From NCBI GenBank assembly GCA_964490975.1, contig CAZBEQ010000006.1:1-64000 (forward strand): a stretch of DNA of 64,000 nucleotides, in the 5' to 3' direction. The translations under genes were made by a program, and so were the position numbers. The notes below the pieces were generated by a model. That model was not told the DNA's origin, made no database searches, and saw nothing but the letters and a program-made list of their open reading frames with translations. Within the stretch, counting starts at the first letter, position 1. Every line of letters starts with the position of its first letter. Source of the stretch: DTU013 sp964490975. GTDB taxonomy: Bacteria > Bacillota > Clostridia > Acetivibrionales > DTU013. This document shows, piece after piece, positions 46,055-56,316 of this stretch.

Positions 46055-47806
46055 ATGAAAATGCTTAGACTAGTAATGGCTGTATTGCTGACTGCATGTA
46101 TGATTTTCTCAATCGCAGCATGCGGTACTCAGACGGAACAACCGGCAACGGATACAACAACTCCTGCACCGGCTGATACGACTGAAGAAACTACAGAACC
46201 GGCAGCTCCTGCAGTGGCAAAGGATGCTGAAACAGGTTTGACTCCCATGGCTGACACAACTCCGGTAACCTTCACTTGCTTTATTCGTGACCCAGGCCAG
46301 GCTCCTTCAAAGGACAACCCGGTTCTGAAGAAGATCACTGAACTCACTGGAGTTACAATCGACTTCGAATTCCTCGTAGGCGATCTTAATGAAAAAGTTG
46401 GTGTTATGCTTGCAGGTGGCGAGTATCCTGACATCATGTTCGGCGCTGAAGCAAAGAAATTCGTAGATGCAGGCGCACTTATTCCTGTAGAAGATTACAT
46501 CAATAAGTATCCGAACATGAAGGTTCACTATGAACCTTTTATGAAGACTATGATCAACGCCTTTGACGGACAGCATGCTTACACAGTAGAAAATTACAAT
46601 GCATATCCGAATACAGTGCCCCCGGTATTCTCAGTAGGCGGCGTTGGCTTCTTTATGCAGAAGGCTGTTATCCAGGATTCAGGATACAAGATCCCGAAGA
46701 CATTGGATGAATACTTCAAGATGATAGAAGATTACAAAGCAAAGTACCCCACTATTGACGGAACAAAGACAATAGGCTTTGAAATCCTGTGCGATGGCTG
46801 GAGAGACTTCTGCCTGCGCAACCCTGCTCAGCACCTTATGGGAGCTGGTAATGACGGTGACGCATATGTTGATCCTACTACACTGGTAGCATCACTCTAT
46901 CAGAATACTGATACAGCAAAAGCTTACTACAAGAAGCTGAATGAAGAATACCACAAAGGTATTATTGAAGCTGAAACCTTTACACAGAACTATGACCAGT
47001 ACCTGGCAAGATTGTCCTCCGGTGCTGTTCTGGGTATGTTCGATCAGGCATGGAACTTCGGAAATGCTTCCAACGCACTTTTGAATGCAGGTAAGTATGA
47101 ACGTACTTATGTTGCAGTACCAATTTCAAATCCTGGTGTTGCCGACAACTATATCGATCCTCCGACAAAAACAATTTCTGGTACAGGCGGACTTACCGTT
47201 TCTGTAAACTGTAAAAATCCTGATCGTCTGTTTGCTTTCTGGGATTGGCTGCTGAACCGTGAGGTCCAGGATTACATGCAGTGGGGTATTGAAGGCAAAG
47301 ATTGGACTAAGGCTGGAACAAACAGTAAAGTTCTGACAGCTGAACGCAGAGAAACAAACAGAGACAATGCTAAGAAACGTGATATGACTGCTGATACACT
47401 GTGGCAGTATTCACCGAAGATGCAGGGTCTGTATGATGACGGCGCTCCTTGCGGACCTGGCGATTCTGCTGATGAATTCCTAGCATCCCAGAGCGAATTT
47501 GACCAGAAGTTCCTGAAAGACCTGGGCATTCAGTACCCGGCACAGATACTCTCCGTACCTACACAGCGTCCGGCATACTATCCTGTATGGTCATTCCCTC
47601 TCGAAGATGGAACAGCTGCTAAGGTTGCTACTAACAAGATAGCTGATACCTGCCGTAAGTACTATCCTCAGATGATCCTCAGCGATGCTAGCGAGTATGA
47701 TGCTCTGTGGGATAAATTCGTCAAGGAAGTAGAATCAAATGATCCTAAGGCTTATCTTGATGAAATAAACAAGCAGATCAAAGCAAAAATGGATGCAGCC
47801 AAATAA
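46055..47806 (+). CDS. Extracellular sugar-binding lipoprotein, LplA-like (second copy)
   Basis: A 583-residue lipoprotein (lipobox IAAC, Cys23) with a longer Thr/Pro/Ala-rich linker than the first copy, then the same family-1 binding fold. A TATAAT at 45961-45966 suggests its own promoter. The ATG at 46055 is chosen because it starts a proper signal peptide; the frame is open further upstream. Codons ending in C and T look optimised, as expected for an abundant binding protein. It heads the transporter genes. Confidence 0.9.
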   Translation: MKMLRLVMAVLLTACMIFSIAACGTQTEQPATDTTTPAPADTTEETTEPAAPAVAKDAETGLTPMADTTPVTFTCFIRDPGQAPSKDNPVLKKITELTGVTIDFEFLVGDLNEKVGVMLAGGEYPDIMFGAEAKKFVDAGALIPVEDYINKYPNMKVHYEPFMKTMINAFDGQHAYTVENYNAYPNTVPPVFSVGGVGFFMQKAVIQDSGYKIPKTLDEYFKMIEDYKAKYPTIDGTKTIGFEILCDGWRDFCLRNPAQHLMGAGNDGDAYVDPTTLVASLYQNTDTAKAYYKKLNEEYHKGIIEAETFTQNYDQYLARLSSGAVLGMFDQAWNFGNASNALLNAGKYERTYVAVPISNPGVADNYIDPPTKTISGTGGLTVSVNCKNPDRLFAFWDWLLNREVQDYMQWGIEGKDWTKAGTNSKVLTAERRETNRDNAKKRDMTADTLWQYSPKMQGLYDDGAPCGPGDSADEFLASQSEFDQKFLKDLGIQYPAQILSVPTQRPAYYPVWSFPLEDGTAAKVATNKIADTCRKYYPQMILSDASEYDALWDKFVKEVESNDPKAYLDEINKQIKAKMDAAK

Positions 47807-47826
47807 TAACGGATTGCTATCCCATG

Positions 47827-47859
47827 ACTATGAAGAGAGATTCATTCTCTCTTCATAGT
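47827..47859 (+). promoter_or_regulatory. Intercistronic stem-loop
   Basis: ACTATGAAGAGAGA and TCTCTCTTCATAGT form a perfect 14-bp stem around TTCAT, between the binding-protein and permease genes. Only a weak T-rich tract follows. It probably stabilises the binding-protein message or partly ends transcription. Confidence 0.75.
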
Positions 47860-47922
47860 TATATTTTAAGACTTTAGATTCGATGCGTTATAAATCTATC
47901 AATTGAATATGGAGAGATGGAT

Positions 47923-48888
47923 ATGGCTGCAAATGAGTTGGCATTACAAAAAGAAGCTATAAAACTAAAGAACCGCAATAGCTTGATAAATCGTTATAAA
48001 TCTCAGAAATCATTATTTTTCATGGTAATTCCCTGTATGATAATAACATTTATGTTTTCCTACTGGCCACTTACAGGGTGGATAATGGCATTTCAGAATT
48101 TCAGGCCGAACAAGGGCTATTTCAAATCTACCTTTGTAGGCTTTGATCAATTCAAATTCTTGTTTAAGGATCCGATATTTTGGCAGGATTTCAGAAATAC
48201 ACTCGCTATGTCAGTGTTGAATCTGATTTTCGGCTTTGTATTTTCTATAGGCTTTGCTTTATTATTAAATGAAATACGTAGTATGGGCTTTAAACGTATT
48301 GTGCAGACGGCTTCATATCTGCCGCATTTTCTGAGCTGGATAATTGTCTGCTCTTTGATTTCCAATATATTATCGACTAATGACGGTACGCTTAATAATT
48401 TGCTAATGGGGCTCGGACTTATTGATAAACCGGTATTATGGCTTGGAGAGCCAAAATATTTCTGGTGGATAGTCGCGTTATCCAACGTATGGAAGGAAAT
48501 GGGCTGGAATTCTATTATATACATTGCAGCAATGTCAGCAATCGATCCTCAATTGTATGAATCATGCGAAATAGACGGTGGTAACCGTTACCATAAAATA
48601 TGGCATATCACACTTCCTGGAATTCGTTCCACGATCATAGTTCTTTTGATCATGAACATCGGCTGGCTAATGAATGCAGGCTTTGAAATCCAGTATCTTT
48701 TTGGTAGAGGTCTGGTAATGGATGTATCTGAAACGATAGACATATTTGTTCTGAAATACGGTATAACACTTGGCAACTATTCACTGGCTACAGCGAGCGG
48801 TATTCTTAAATCGGTAATATCTATCGCACTGTTAACCATCACAAACCGTTTTTCAAGGAGGTTTGATGGCGGAGAAAGTGTATTCTAG
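47923..48888 (+). CDS. ABC sugar permease, LplB-like
   Basis: A 321-residue membrane protein of the CUT1 importer family, with six helices and the EAA loop around residues 210-230 (SCEIDGGNRYHKIWHITLPG, in which the usual EAA is divergent). The ATG at 47923 follows GGAGAG; an ATG six bases earlier is possible. It pairs with the next gene. No ATPase gene is present here; this family uses a shared MsmK-like ATPase encoded elsewhere. Confidence 0.9.
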   Translation: MAANELALQKEAIKLKNRNSLINRYKSQKSLFFMVIPCMIITFMFSYWPLTGWIMAFQNFRPNKGYFKSTFVGFDQFKFLFKDPIFWQDFRNTLAMSVLNLIFGFVFSIGFALLLNEIRSMGFKRIVQTASYLPHFLSWIIVCSLISNILSTNDGTLNNLLMGLGLIDKPVLWLGEPKYFWWIVALSNVWKEMGWNSIIYIAAMSAIDPQLYESCEIDGGNRYHKIWHITLPGIRSTIIVLLIMNIGWLMNAGFEIQYLFGRGLVMDVSETIDIFVLKYGITLGNYSLATASGILKSVISIALLTITNRFSRRFDGGESVF

Positions 48889-48900
48889 GGGGATAAGATA

Positions 48901-49818
48901 ATGACTCAAAATGTGACTAAAATAAAAAGATCGAGATTGGAACCGATTATATTTTATACTATAAATACCCTGATAATGTTAGCTGTAATGGTTGTTATGA
49001 TATACCCTTTCTGGAATACCATTGCAGTATCATTTAATAACTCAATAGACACATTGCGTGGCGGTATAACTTTTTGGCCACGAGACTTTTCACTGTACAA
49101 TTATGAAACGGTATTTAAAAATGAACTTTTGATAACAGCATCCATTAACTCTGTACTTCGTACTGGTATTGCGACAGCTTTGGGTGTTTTCACAGCTGCA
49201 ATGGTTGCATATGTACTCTCTCGTCCTGAATTCATCTGGCGAAAATTCGTTACGAGGTTTTTTCTATTAACTATGTATGTATCAGCCGGTTTGATTCCAT
49301 CGTATTTTTTGATCAAAAATATGGGTATGATCAATAGCTTTGCTGTTTACATCGTTCCAACAATGATAAGCGCTTTTAACATCATAGTAGTAAGGGCTTA
49401 TATGCAGACGCTCCCCAGCAGTCTTGTTGAGGCAGCAGAGATAGACGGTGCCGGACATTTCAGGATATTCATCCAGATCATACTTCCAGTCTGTAAGCCT
49501 GTTCTTGCTACCATAGCACTGTGGTGTGCAGTTGGCGCATGGAATTCCTGGTTCGATACCTTCATTTACAATTCCAGCAAGGACAATCTCACAACTTTGC
49601 AGTATGAAATGATGAAATTGATTTCTGCCTCAATGAGTGCAGGGACAAACAAGAGTGCTGACGCAATCTATGGTAATATGGTCGTAACTGACTCTGTAAC
49701 ACCTGCTTCAATACGTGCGGCAGTTACCATCGTTGCTTCCGTGCCGATCCTGGTTGTATATCCGTTCCTGCAGAAATATTTTGTGAATGGTGTTATGATT
49801 GGTGCAGTAAAAGGCTAA
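48901..49818 (+). CDS. ABC sugar permease, LplC/YtcP-like
   Basis: A 305-residue CUT1 permease with six helices and the conserved loop VEAAEIDGAGHFRIFIQIILP (in parts, about 178-198). It is 12 bp after the LplB-like gene and completes the importer membrane pair. It ends just before a long hairpin shared with the convergent glycosidase gene. Confidence 0.92.
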   Translation: MTQNVTKIKRSRLEPIIFYTINTLIMLAVMVVMIYPFWNTIAVSFNNSIDTLRGGITFWPRDFSLYNYETVFKNELLITASINSVLRTGIATALGVFTAAMVAYVLSRPEFIWRKFVTRFFLLTMYVSAGLIPSYFLIKNMGMINSFAVYIVPTMISAFNIIVVRAYMQTLPSSLVEAAEIDGAGHFRIFIQIILPVCKPVLATIALWCAVGAWNSWFDTFIYNSSKDNLTTLQYEMMKLISASMSAGTNKSADAIYGNMVVTDSVTPASIRAAVTIVASVPILVVYPFLQKYFVNGVMIGAVKG

Positions 49819-49837
49819 TTGGTGTCTGGCACAATAA

Positions 49838-49902
49838 ATCAAAGGGGACGGGGGTTTTTGATTATTTCCTGGAAATAATCAAAAACCCCCGTCCCCTTTG
49901 AT
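49838..49902. repeat. Long perfect hairpin between convergent genes
   Basis: Two 30-bp arms (49838-49867 and 49873-49902) are exact reverse complements around 5 bases. The arms carry GGGGACGGGGGTTTTTG. The outer flank GGTGTCTGGCAC is similar to the head of the hairpin at 16668. It can serve as a two-way terminator and also looks like a dispersed extragenic hairpin. Confidence 0.85.
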
Positions 49903-49911
49903 TGTGTGCCC

Positions 49912-52110
49912 TCAGGTGCAGGCAGTCAGATGGATAAGCTTACCTTTGAAGTCTCCGTAAAGACCGGCGATATTTATGCCAGCAAACATCAATGCACCAC
50001 CGCTGTAAGTTTCACCTGTCTGTGTATCCATGTAAACGGCATTTTCATCAAGCCCCTTCAGTCTGATCCTTCGGCTGCGGTAATTTGGCCTTTGAAGGAC
50101 TTGAATATAAGTCAAAAGCACTTCGCTTTTATCCTTTGACACGACTTCCCATGCATCATCAAGATCATTTTCGCCATAATTGGCTATACGGTAGTAATCA
50201 CCACTGCTTACCAGATGGTTATACTTATGGTATAAACTTATCTGTTCAGGGATCATGTTTCTGTCTTCCTCAGGAATACGGGTCACGTCCAGCTCATATC
50301 CAAAGGTACCGGATAATGCGACATACCCCCTTGTTTCAAAAGGTGTGACTCTGTTGACTGCATGGTTGGGGCAGTCGCTTACGTGGGCGCCCATTGTCGA
50401 AAGCGGGTAAACCATTGCTGTACCGCGCTGTATAGCCAACCTGCCAATAGCATCAGTGACATCGGAACACCAGATCTGAGGGCTGTAGTACAGCATTCCC
50501 GGATCGAATCTGGCACCACCGCTTGAGCAGTTCTCCAGAAGTATATGTGGGAAATCAGTCGTAAGTCGGTTCATCATATCATATACAGCCAATACATACC
50601 GGTGACATATTTCTCCCTGCCTTTCGGCAGGAAGCCAATTGCTCCCAATGTCACTCAACGGTCGATTCATATCCCATTTGACATAAGTTATATTGGCGTC
50701 TGACAGGATTTTTTTCATCATACCGTATACGGCCTCAACTGCTTCAGGGTTAGTAAGGTCCAGGACATACTGGTTCCTGGAAAGGGCTGGTGTGCGTTCG
50801 GGAATATGTATGCACCAATCGGGGTGAGCGCGGTACAGATCAGAGTCGGGGGAGACCATTTCCGGTTCGAACCAGATCCCAAAGCCCATCCCGAGCTTGT
50901 TAACTTCATCAACGAGGTGCTTTATTCCTCCCTTGAGCTTCTCTTCATTAACAATCCAATCACCAAGAGAGCATTCATCATTATCACGTTTGCCAAACCA
51001 ACCGTCATCCATGACAAGCATCTCGATGCCAAGGACGGATGCTTCCCTGGCAATCGACAGCAGCTTTTCGGTATCAAAGTTAAAATAGGTGGCTTCCCAG
51101 TTATTTATCAGTATGGGCCGTTTTTTATCCTTATAGCGCCCCCTTATCAGATGGTTGCGGTAAAGGCCGTGGAAAGTGCGCGTCATACCGCTAACACCAT
51201 CACACGAATACACCATTACTACCTCGGGAGCGACAAATTGCTGTCCCGGTTCAAGCAGCCACTTAAAGCCGGCCGGGTTGATACCCATAACAACTCGCTC
51301 AGATTCAAACTGTGTTCCTTCGGCACATGCATAAAAATTACCGGAGTATACCAGATTAAATCCGTAGACTTCGCCAAAATCCTCTGTTGTATCGGACTGT
51401 GCGACAGCGATGAATGGATTGCACTGATGACTGGATTCACCACGGTTCGAAGAGAACACTTTCTTGCCAAGACCTGCGGTAAGCCTTTGCACATTTCTTT
51501 CTCTGCCCCATGAACCATGCAGTGAAATAATATCGTAATTATTCCCATCTAGATCGACACTACAGGAGAGAACTTTGGTCAGGCTGACAGGAGCACTTCC
51601 GTTGTTCTTCACACTTACGCTTCTTGTTATCACATCAAGATGCTCAAAAACAGTATAGGCCAGTATGACCTCAAGATTGAGTATTTGATCCATACAAACA
51701 ATTTCAAGCGTTGTACAGTCACCATCATTGCCGAAGGTGGCAGGAAGCCCATCCAGCGGACGCTTTCCGCTGAATATACTGTGTGAGGCATATTGCAGCT
51801 TGCTGATAGAATGTCCATTGACGTCGTTGATTTCAAGGCAGGTCTCACGATAGTCTCCAATACCATGTGTAGGATACTCTGACGGAAAGGTATCATAGAA
51901 TGTGATCCTTTCACGGTTGTTATTCGAAGGGAGAAGCGGCCTTTCATTTAATCGCATCAGGTTTTCCGCCGGGATATTCCCGTCGCCTATGCGTTTGCCC
52001 CAATATACATGCCCTAAAAATTGCTCATCATCAACAATTCCGATGATATATGACGTCCTGTTAGCGTCTAACTTAAAAATTTTCTGTTCATCTAAATATT
52101 GTATCCCCAT
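49912..52110 (-). CDS. Alpha-galactosidase, family GH36
   Basis: A 732-residue cytoplasmic glycosidase (no signal peptide) that hydrolyses terminal alpha-galactosyl groups. The N-terminal beta-supersandwich spans about 1-320 and the TIM barrel about 330-640. The nucleophile is Asp480 in VKWDMNR, the acid/base is Asp550 in WCSDVTDA, and WFEPEM (413-418) is the third signature. The start follows CGGAGG. It is convergent to the importer and near the GH31 gene, so it probably handles imported galacto-oligosaccharides. Confidence 0.95.
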   Translation of the reverse strand: MGIQYLDEQKIFKLDANRTSYIIGIVDDEQFLGHVYWGKRIGDGNIPAENLMRLNERPLLPSNNNRERITFYDTFPSEYPTHGIGDYRETCLEINDVNGHSISKLQYASHSIFSGKRPLDGLPATFGNDGDCTTLEIVCMDQILNLEVILAYTVFEHLDVITRSVSVKNNGSAPVSLTKVLSCSVDLDGNNYDIISLHGSWGRERNVQRLTAGLGKKVFSSNRGESSHQCNPFIAVAQSDTTEDFGEVYGFNLVYSGNFYACAEGTQFESERVVMGINPAGFKWLLEPGQQFVAPEVVMVYSCDGVSGMTRTFHGLYRNHLIRGRYKDKKRPILINNWEATYFNFDTEKLLSIAREASVLGIEMLVMDDGWFGKRDNDECSLGDWIVNEEKLKGGIKHLVDEVNKLGMGFGIWFEPEMVSPDSDLYRAHPDWCIHIPERTPALSRNQYVLDLTNPEAVEAVYGMMKKILSDANITYVKWDMNRPLSDIGSNWLPAERQGEICHRYVLAVYDMMNRLTTDFPHILLENCSSGGARFDPGMLYYSPQIWCSDVTDAIGRLAIQRGTAMVYPLSTMGAHVSDCPNHAVNRVTPFETRGYVALSGTFGYELDVTRIPEEDRNMIPEQISLYHKYNHLVSSGDYYRIANYGENDLDDAWEVVSKDKSEVLLTYIQVLQRPNYRSRRIRLKGLDENAVYMDTQTGETYSGGALMFAGINIAGLYGDFKGKLIHLTACT

Positions 52111-52322
52111 GCCTTACCTCCGAGTATTAATCAATTACATTATAGCATGTAACATCATCTGAAAGGGACTGCCAAGTTGATAAAAATGTCACATAGCAAC
52201 TGACATAACTGGAAACGATGAATTCACTATTATCATGTCTGTGATATAATCTTAATACGAGACAGCTACAAAAATAGGATAATAGAAAAGCCGGCGGCGG
52301 TATGTTCAAGCGGGAGGAAGAT

Positions 52323-54290
52323 ATGGGTTTGATAAGTGTCAAAGGAAATAGTGTAATATTTCAAAAACGGGATGAGTTAGCGGTACTCGAACCTTGGGGG
52401 GATGACAGCCTGCGTTTTAGATCCACTCCGAATGCTGCAATAACAGAAGAAAACTGGAATCTCCTTGCCCAGCCGGAGCAGCAGGCCAGCATACATACAG
52501 ATGAAGAAAAGGCTGTTATAAAAAATGGGAAAATATCGGCTGAGATATATAAAAGCGGAAAGGTCATCTATTACAAAAACGGGAAGGAAATTCTCACGGA
52601 ACGTTCAGAAATGGCATTCTACAGCAGATACCGGGAGTATCTGGCGCAAGGTGCGGATAATCATCGGACAACGGTAATATTTGAACCAAATATCCAGGAG
52701 CATTTTTATGGCCTGGGACAGGAGCAGAATGACTGTTTTGATTTGAAAGGCTCAACAAGCCAGCTTTTGCACAAGAATACAAAATCGTCGATACCATTTG
52801 TATATTCCTCCCGAGGCTATGGATTCCTCTGGAATAATCCATCAGTAGGCCGTTGTGAGCTGACAGCAAATCATACGTTATGGGAAGCAAATTCCACAAA
52901 ACAGGTGGACTATGTCGTGATAGCAGGGGGCAGCCCGGTTGAGGTAATGGCCAGGTATGCTGATATGACAGGCCATGCGCCTAAGTTTCCGGCATGGGCA
53001 TCAGGCTTCTGGCAATGCAAATTGAGATACGAGACCCAGGATGAGCTGCTTGAGGTGGCCAGAGAGTATAAAAAACGCGGGATACCAATCTCGGCCATAA
53101 TTATAGACTTTTTTTACTGGACGGAGCAGGGGGATTTGAAGTTTGATCCCGGGTACTGGCCTGATCCGAAGAAAATGTGCGAAGAACTCGAAGAAATGGG
53201 TATCAGGGTAATCGTATCGATATGGCCCACAATAAATCCAAATAGTGAGAACTATGCTTATATGGATGAGCGTAATATGCTTGTCAGAACAGACAGAGGT
53301 CAGTATGGACTATTTGACTTCCACGGACTTCAAACATATTTCGACGCTATGAATCCCGAAACCAGAGAATATGTTTGGTCCAGGGTCTATGAGAACTACT
53401 ATAAAAACGGTATAAGGTCTTACTGGCTCGATGAAGCGGAACCTGAATTTCACCCTAACCAATACGATAATTTGCGCTTCTATAAAGGAAACGGAGAAGA
53501 AGTAGCATTGCTTTACCCTTACTATTATTCGAAGCTTTTTTATGAAGGGCTGAGGAATGCCGGTGAAAGCGAGATCATATCGCTGACGCGGGCTGCCTGG
53601 ATCGGGAGCCAGAAATTCGGAGCACTTGTATGGTCCGGAGATGTCCCGTCTACTTTTGAGGCTCTAAGGATGAGCGTTAAGACTGGCTTGAACATGGCCA
53701 TGTGCGGGATCCCCTGGTGGAACAGCGATATAGGAGGCTTTTGGGGAGGAGATACTGAGTGTGAATATTTCAAGGAGCTCATCGTACGTTGGTTTCAATT
53801 TGGTGTATTCTGCCCGGTAACAAGGTTGCATGGCGATAGAAAAAGAAATGAAAACCACCCTGTAAAAAATCAGGGAGTAAAGCAGCCTAGCGGCGGAGAT
53901 AACGAAATATGGAGCTTTGGAGAGAAGGTATATCCCATATTAAAAGGATTGATCGACTTAAGAGAGAGGCTGCGCCCATATGTACATAAGTATATGGATA
54001 TCGCCAGCGAGACAGGAGCACCGTTGATGCGTCCCATGTTCTATGAATTTCCTGAGGATGAGGCTTGTTATAGCCTTGGAGATCAATATATGTTTGGCGG
54101 TGATATTCTCTTTGCCCCAATTGTGAACAAGGGACAAACAGATCGTAAGGTGTATCTGCCTGCAGGTACATGGGTCGATGTCAATGACAGACAGGAATAT
54201 GAGGGCATGTGCTATGTTGATTCCCATGCTGGATTGGATCAGTTTATTGCTTATGTCAGGAAAGGCGCCGAAGTCCTTTCGGCCTTTTAG
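52323..54290 (+). CDS. GH31 glycosidase, alpha-xylosidase or alpha-glucosidase type
   Basis: A 655-residue cytoplasmic GH31 enzyme: N-terminal beta-sandwich about 1-220 and TIM barrel about 225-570. The nucleophile is Asp370 in YWLDEAEPE, the acid/base is Asp440 in VWSGDVPSTF. The ATG at 52323 follows GGGAGG; an ATG at 52302 has no site. Motif context is nearer to alpha-xylosidases than to classical alpha-glucosidases, but the substrate cannot be fixed by eye. It is divergent from the GH36 gene and shares its 212-bp upstream region. Confidence 0.9.
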   Translation: MGLISVKGNSVIFQKRDELAVLEPWGDDSLRFRSTPNAAITEENWNLLAQPEQQASIHTDEEKAVIKNGKISAEIYKSGKVIYYKNGKEILTERSEMAFYSRYREYLAQGADNHRTTVIFEPNIQEHFYGLGQEQNDCFDLKGSTSQLLHKNTKSSIPFVYSSRGYGFLWNNPSVGRCELTANHTLWEANSTKQVDYVVIAGGSPVEVMARYADMTGHAPKFPAWASGFWQCKLRYETQDELLEVAREYKKRGIPISAIIIDFFYWTEQGDLKFDPGYWPDPKKMCEELEEMGIRVIVSIWPTINPNSENYAYMDERNMLVRTDRGQYGLFDFHGLQTYFDAMNPETREYVWSRVYENYYKNGIRSYWLDEAEPEFHPNQYDNLRFYKGNGEEVALLYPYYYSKLFYEGLRNAGESEIISLTRAAWIGSQKFGALVWSGDVPSTFEALRMSVKTGLNMAMCGIPWWNSDIGGFWGGDTECEYFKELIVRWFQFGVFCPVTRLHGDRKRNENHPVKNQGVKQPSGGDNEIWSFGEKVYPILKGLIDLRERLRPYVHKYMDIASETGAPLMRPMFYEFPEDEACYSLGDQYMFGGDILFAPIVNKGQTDRKVYLPAGTWVDVNDRQEYEGMCYVDSHAGLDQFIAYVRKGAEVLSAF

Positions 54291-54438
54291 TCATGGCCAT
54301 AATTTCAAGTATAGGGCACATTAATAGCATGGTAGATTGTCATAAAGCTACAAAAGCATAAATTATTACTGTAAAAGTGGACTATTCCTTAAATTTTGTC
54401 CAAGTGATTGCTTGCCGTGTTGAAAATTAAAGTAACAC

Positions 54439-54468
54439 TTGACAGAGGCTGCAAATTTAGGTTATATT
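54439..54468 (+). promoter_or_regulatory. Promoter of the T-box/trpB transcript
   Basis: TTGACA (54439-54444), 18 bp, TATATT (54463-54468), just upstream of the T-box leader. The preceding 54291-54438 shows nothing else. Confidence 0.75.
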
Positions 54469-54474
54469 AGATTC

Positions 54475-54770
54475 AATAGATAAACTTGTGATTAAGAATA
54501 GTAGATTCACCGACCACCTTAAAGAGAGCTGCAGATGGTGAAATTGCGGCAGGCAGGGCTGGATTGAATGGACTTATGAGGGCAGAATGAAAGCATGCGA
54601 TTATGCTTGTGAGTAGTATCTGACGGGAGCTTCGCCCGTTATAAAGGAAGCGCGCAGTATGGTGCGCGGAACGAGCAGATGCAGTTGCTCTTGTAGCAGT
54701 TGCACACTTGGGTGGTACCACAGGAGATCAACTCTTGTCCCTTTGATCAGGGGCGGGAGTTTTTTATTTT
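54475..54770 (+). promoter_or_regulatory. Tryptophan T-box leader
   Basis: A roughly 290-base T-box riboswitch. Stem I elements AGAGAG and GGTGAAA (54523-54542) are present. The specifier is TGG at 54569-54571 in GAATGGA, so it reads tRNA-Trp. The T-box core GGGTGGTACCAC lies at 54710-54721. A terminator (AACTCTTGTCCCT with AGGGGCGGGAGTT, then TTTTT) lies at about 54730-54766. Uncharged tRNA-Trp should stabilise the antiterminator and switch on trpB. Confidence 0.92.
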
Positions 54771-54929
54771 GATGAGATGAGACGAGACTAGCAGAAATGG
54801 AGATGAGATGAGTATATGAAGTATGAAGCTCTTATTTTTCGATGGTGTATCTAGCCAAAATCAATTCCTTTATTCCTGATATTATTGAAACCACATAATT
54901 AAAAATATTTTGTGAAAAGGAGAATTATT

Positions 54930-56156
54930 ATGTTGAATCCTAATGTTGACTTTGCAGTATATAGAAAGCAAACCCCTGACAAGGAAGGTTATTTCGGTAC
55001 CTATGGAGGCGCATACATACCGCCTCAGCTGGTTTCTGAATTTGAAAGAATAAACACTGGGTATCAGACCATATGCAAGAGTTCAAAGTTTATCAGTGAA
55101 CTGCGGAGGATCAGAAAAGAATTTCAGGGTCGCCCCACTCCGACATACCATTGTGAAAGGTTGTCCAATTCACTTGGAAATTGCCAGATATACCTGAAGA
55201 GAGAGGATCTGAACCATACCGGCGCTCATAAGCTGAACCACTGTATGGGAGAGGCACTTTTGGCAAAGTATCTGGGCAAGAAGAAAATAATCGCTGAGAC
55301 GGGCGCAGGTCAGCATGGTGTTGCGCTGGCTACAGCAGCGGCTTTCTTTGGAATGGAATGTGATATTTATATGGGTGAGGTCGATATAGCCAAGCAGGCA
55401 CCGAATGTTGCAAGAATGAAGCTGTTAGGCACAAAGGTCATCCCTGTAACACATGGGCTCAGAACGCTGAAGGAAGCTGTTGATGCTGCATTTGAAGCAT
55501 ATATGACAGAATACGAAGAAGCAATGTACTGCATCGGATCTGTTGTCGGACCGCATCCCTTCCCGCTTATGGTCAGAGATTTCCAGACAGTTGTTGGTAT
55601 AGAGGCTAGAGAACAGTTCCAGGAGATGACGGGAAATCTTCCCGATGCTGTTGTGGCTTGTGTCGGCGGAGGTTCAAACGCGGCAGGCATTATGACACCG
55701 TTCTTAAATGATCCTGTGAAGCTTTATGGAGTAGAACCCCTTGGTATTGGCACAGAAATAGGACAGCATGCCGCAAGTTTGACTTATGGCACAGAGGGAA
55801 TCATGCATGGCTTTAAGTCGATCATGCTGCAGAATGAAAAAGGTGAGCCGGAACCTGTGTATTCAGTAGCAAGCGGCCTTGATTATCCTTCGGTTGGACC
55901 TGAACATGCATATCTGAGGGATCTCGGAAGAGTAACATATGTAGCTGCAAGTGATGATGAAGCGATTGATGCCTTCTTTATTTTATCAAGGCTTGAGGGT
56001 ATCATTCCCGCTTTAGAAAGCTCACACGCCGTCGCATACGCTATGAAGCTTGCTAAGGAGATCGGGACAGGATCTATTTTGGTGAATTGTTCTGGAAGAG
56101 GCGATAAGGATCTGGATTTTGTTCTGGAACACTATGGAGACAGACTGAACAAATAA
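54930..56156 (+). CDS. trpB: Tryptophan synthase beta chain
   Basis: A 408-residue PLP enzyme joining indole and serine to tryptophan. PLP Lys101 is in HTGAHKLNH, catalytic Glu is in AETGAGQHG (122-130), and the phosphate-binding loop is GGGSNA. The ATG at 54930 follows AAAAGGAG. It is controlled by a tryptophan T-box and ended by its own terminator, with no trpA or other trp gene next to it. It may therefore use free indole (salvage), or trpA lies elsewhere. HKLNHC departs slightly from the usual HKINNA. Confidence 0.95.
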   Translation: MLNPNVDFAVYRKQTPDKEGYFGTYGGAYIPPQLVSEFERINTGYQTICKSSKFISELRRIRKEFQGRPTPTYHCERLSNSLGNCQIYLKREDLNHTGAHKLNHCMGEALLAKYLGKKKIIAETGAGQHGVALATAAAFFGMECDIYMGEVDIAKQAPNVARMKLLGTKVIPVTHGLRTLKEAVDAAFEAYMTEYEEAMYCIGSVVGPHPFPLMVRDFQTVVGIEAREQFQEMTGNLPDAVVACVGGGSNAAGIMTPFLNDPVKLYGVEPLGIGTEIGQHAASLTYGTEGIMHGFKSIMLQNEKGEPEPVYSVASGLDYPSVGPEHAYLRDLGRVTYVAASDDEAIDAFFILSRLEGIIPALESSHAVAYAMKLAKEIGTGSILVNCSGRGDKDLDFVLEHYGDRLNK

Positions 56157-56176
56157 TCGACTGACTGTGTGGCAGG

Positions 56177-56217
56177 AGCAGATAGAAGGTGTTTAAGCCT
56201 ACTATCTGCTTTTTTTG
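56177..56217 (+). terminator. Rho-independent terminator of trpB
   Basis: AGCAGATAG and CTATCTGCT form a perfect 9-bp stem followed by seven or more T residues. Confidence 0.9.
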
Positions 56218-56316
56218 TTGCTGAATGCATAAATGATGAATTGAATATATTATCATAATAAGGTATATTTAAGAATAGGAGCAGGCAAAACGTATTAGAT
56301 TAACTATAGAAAAGAG

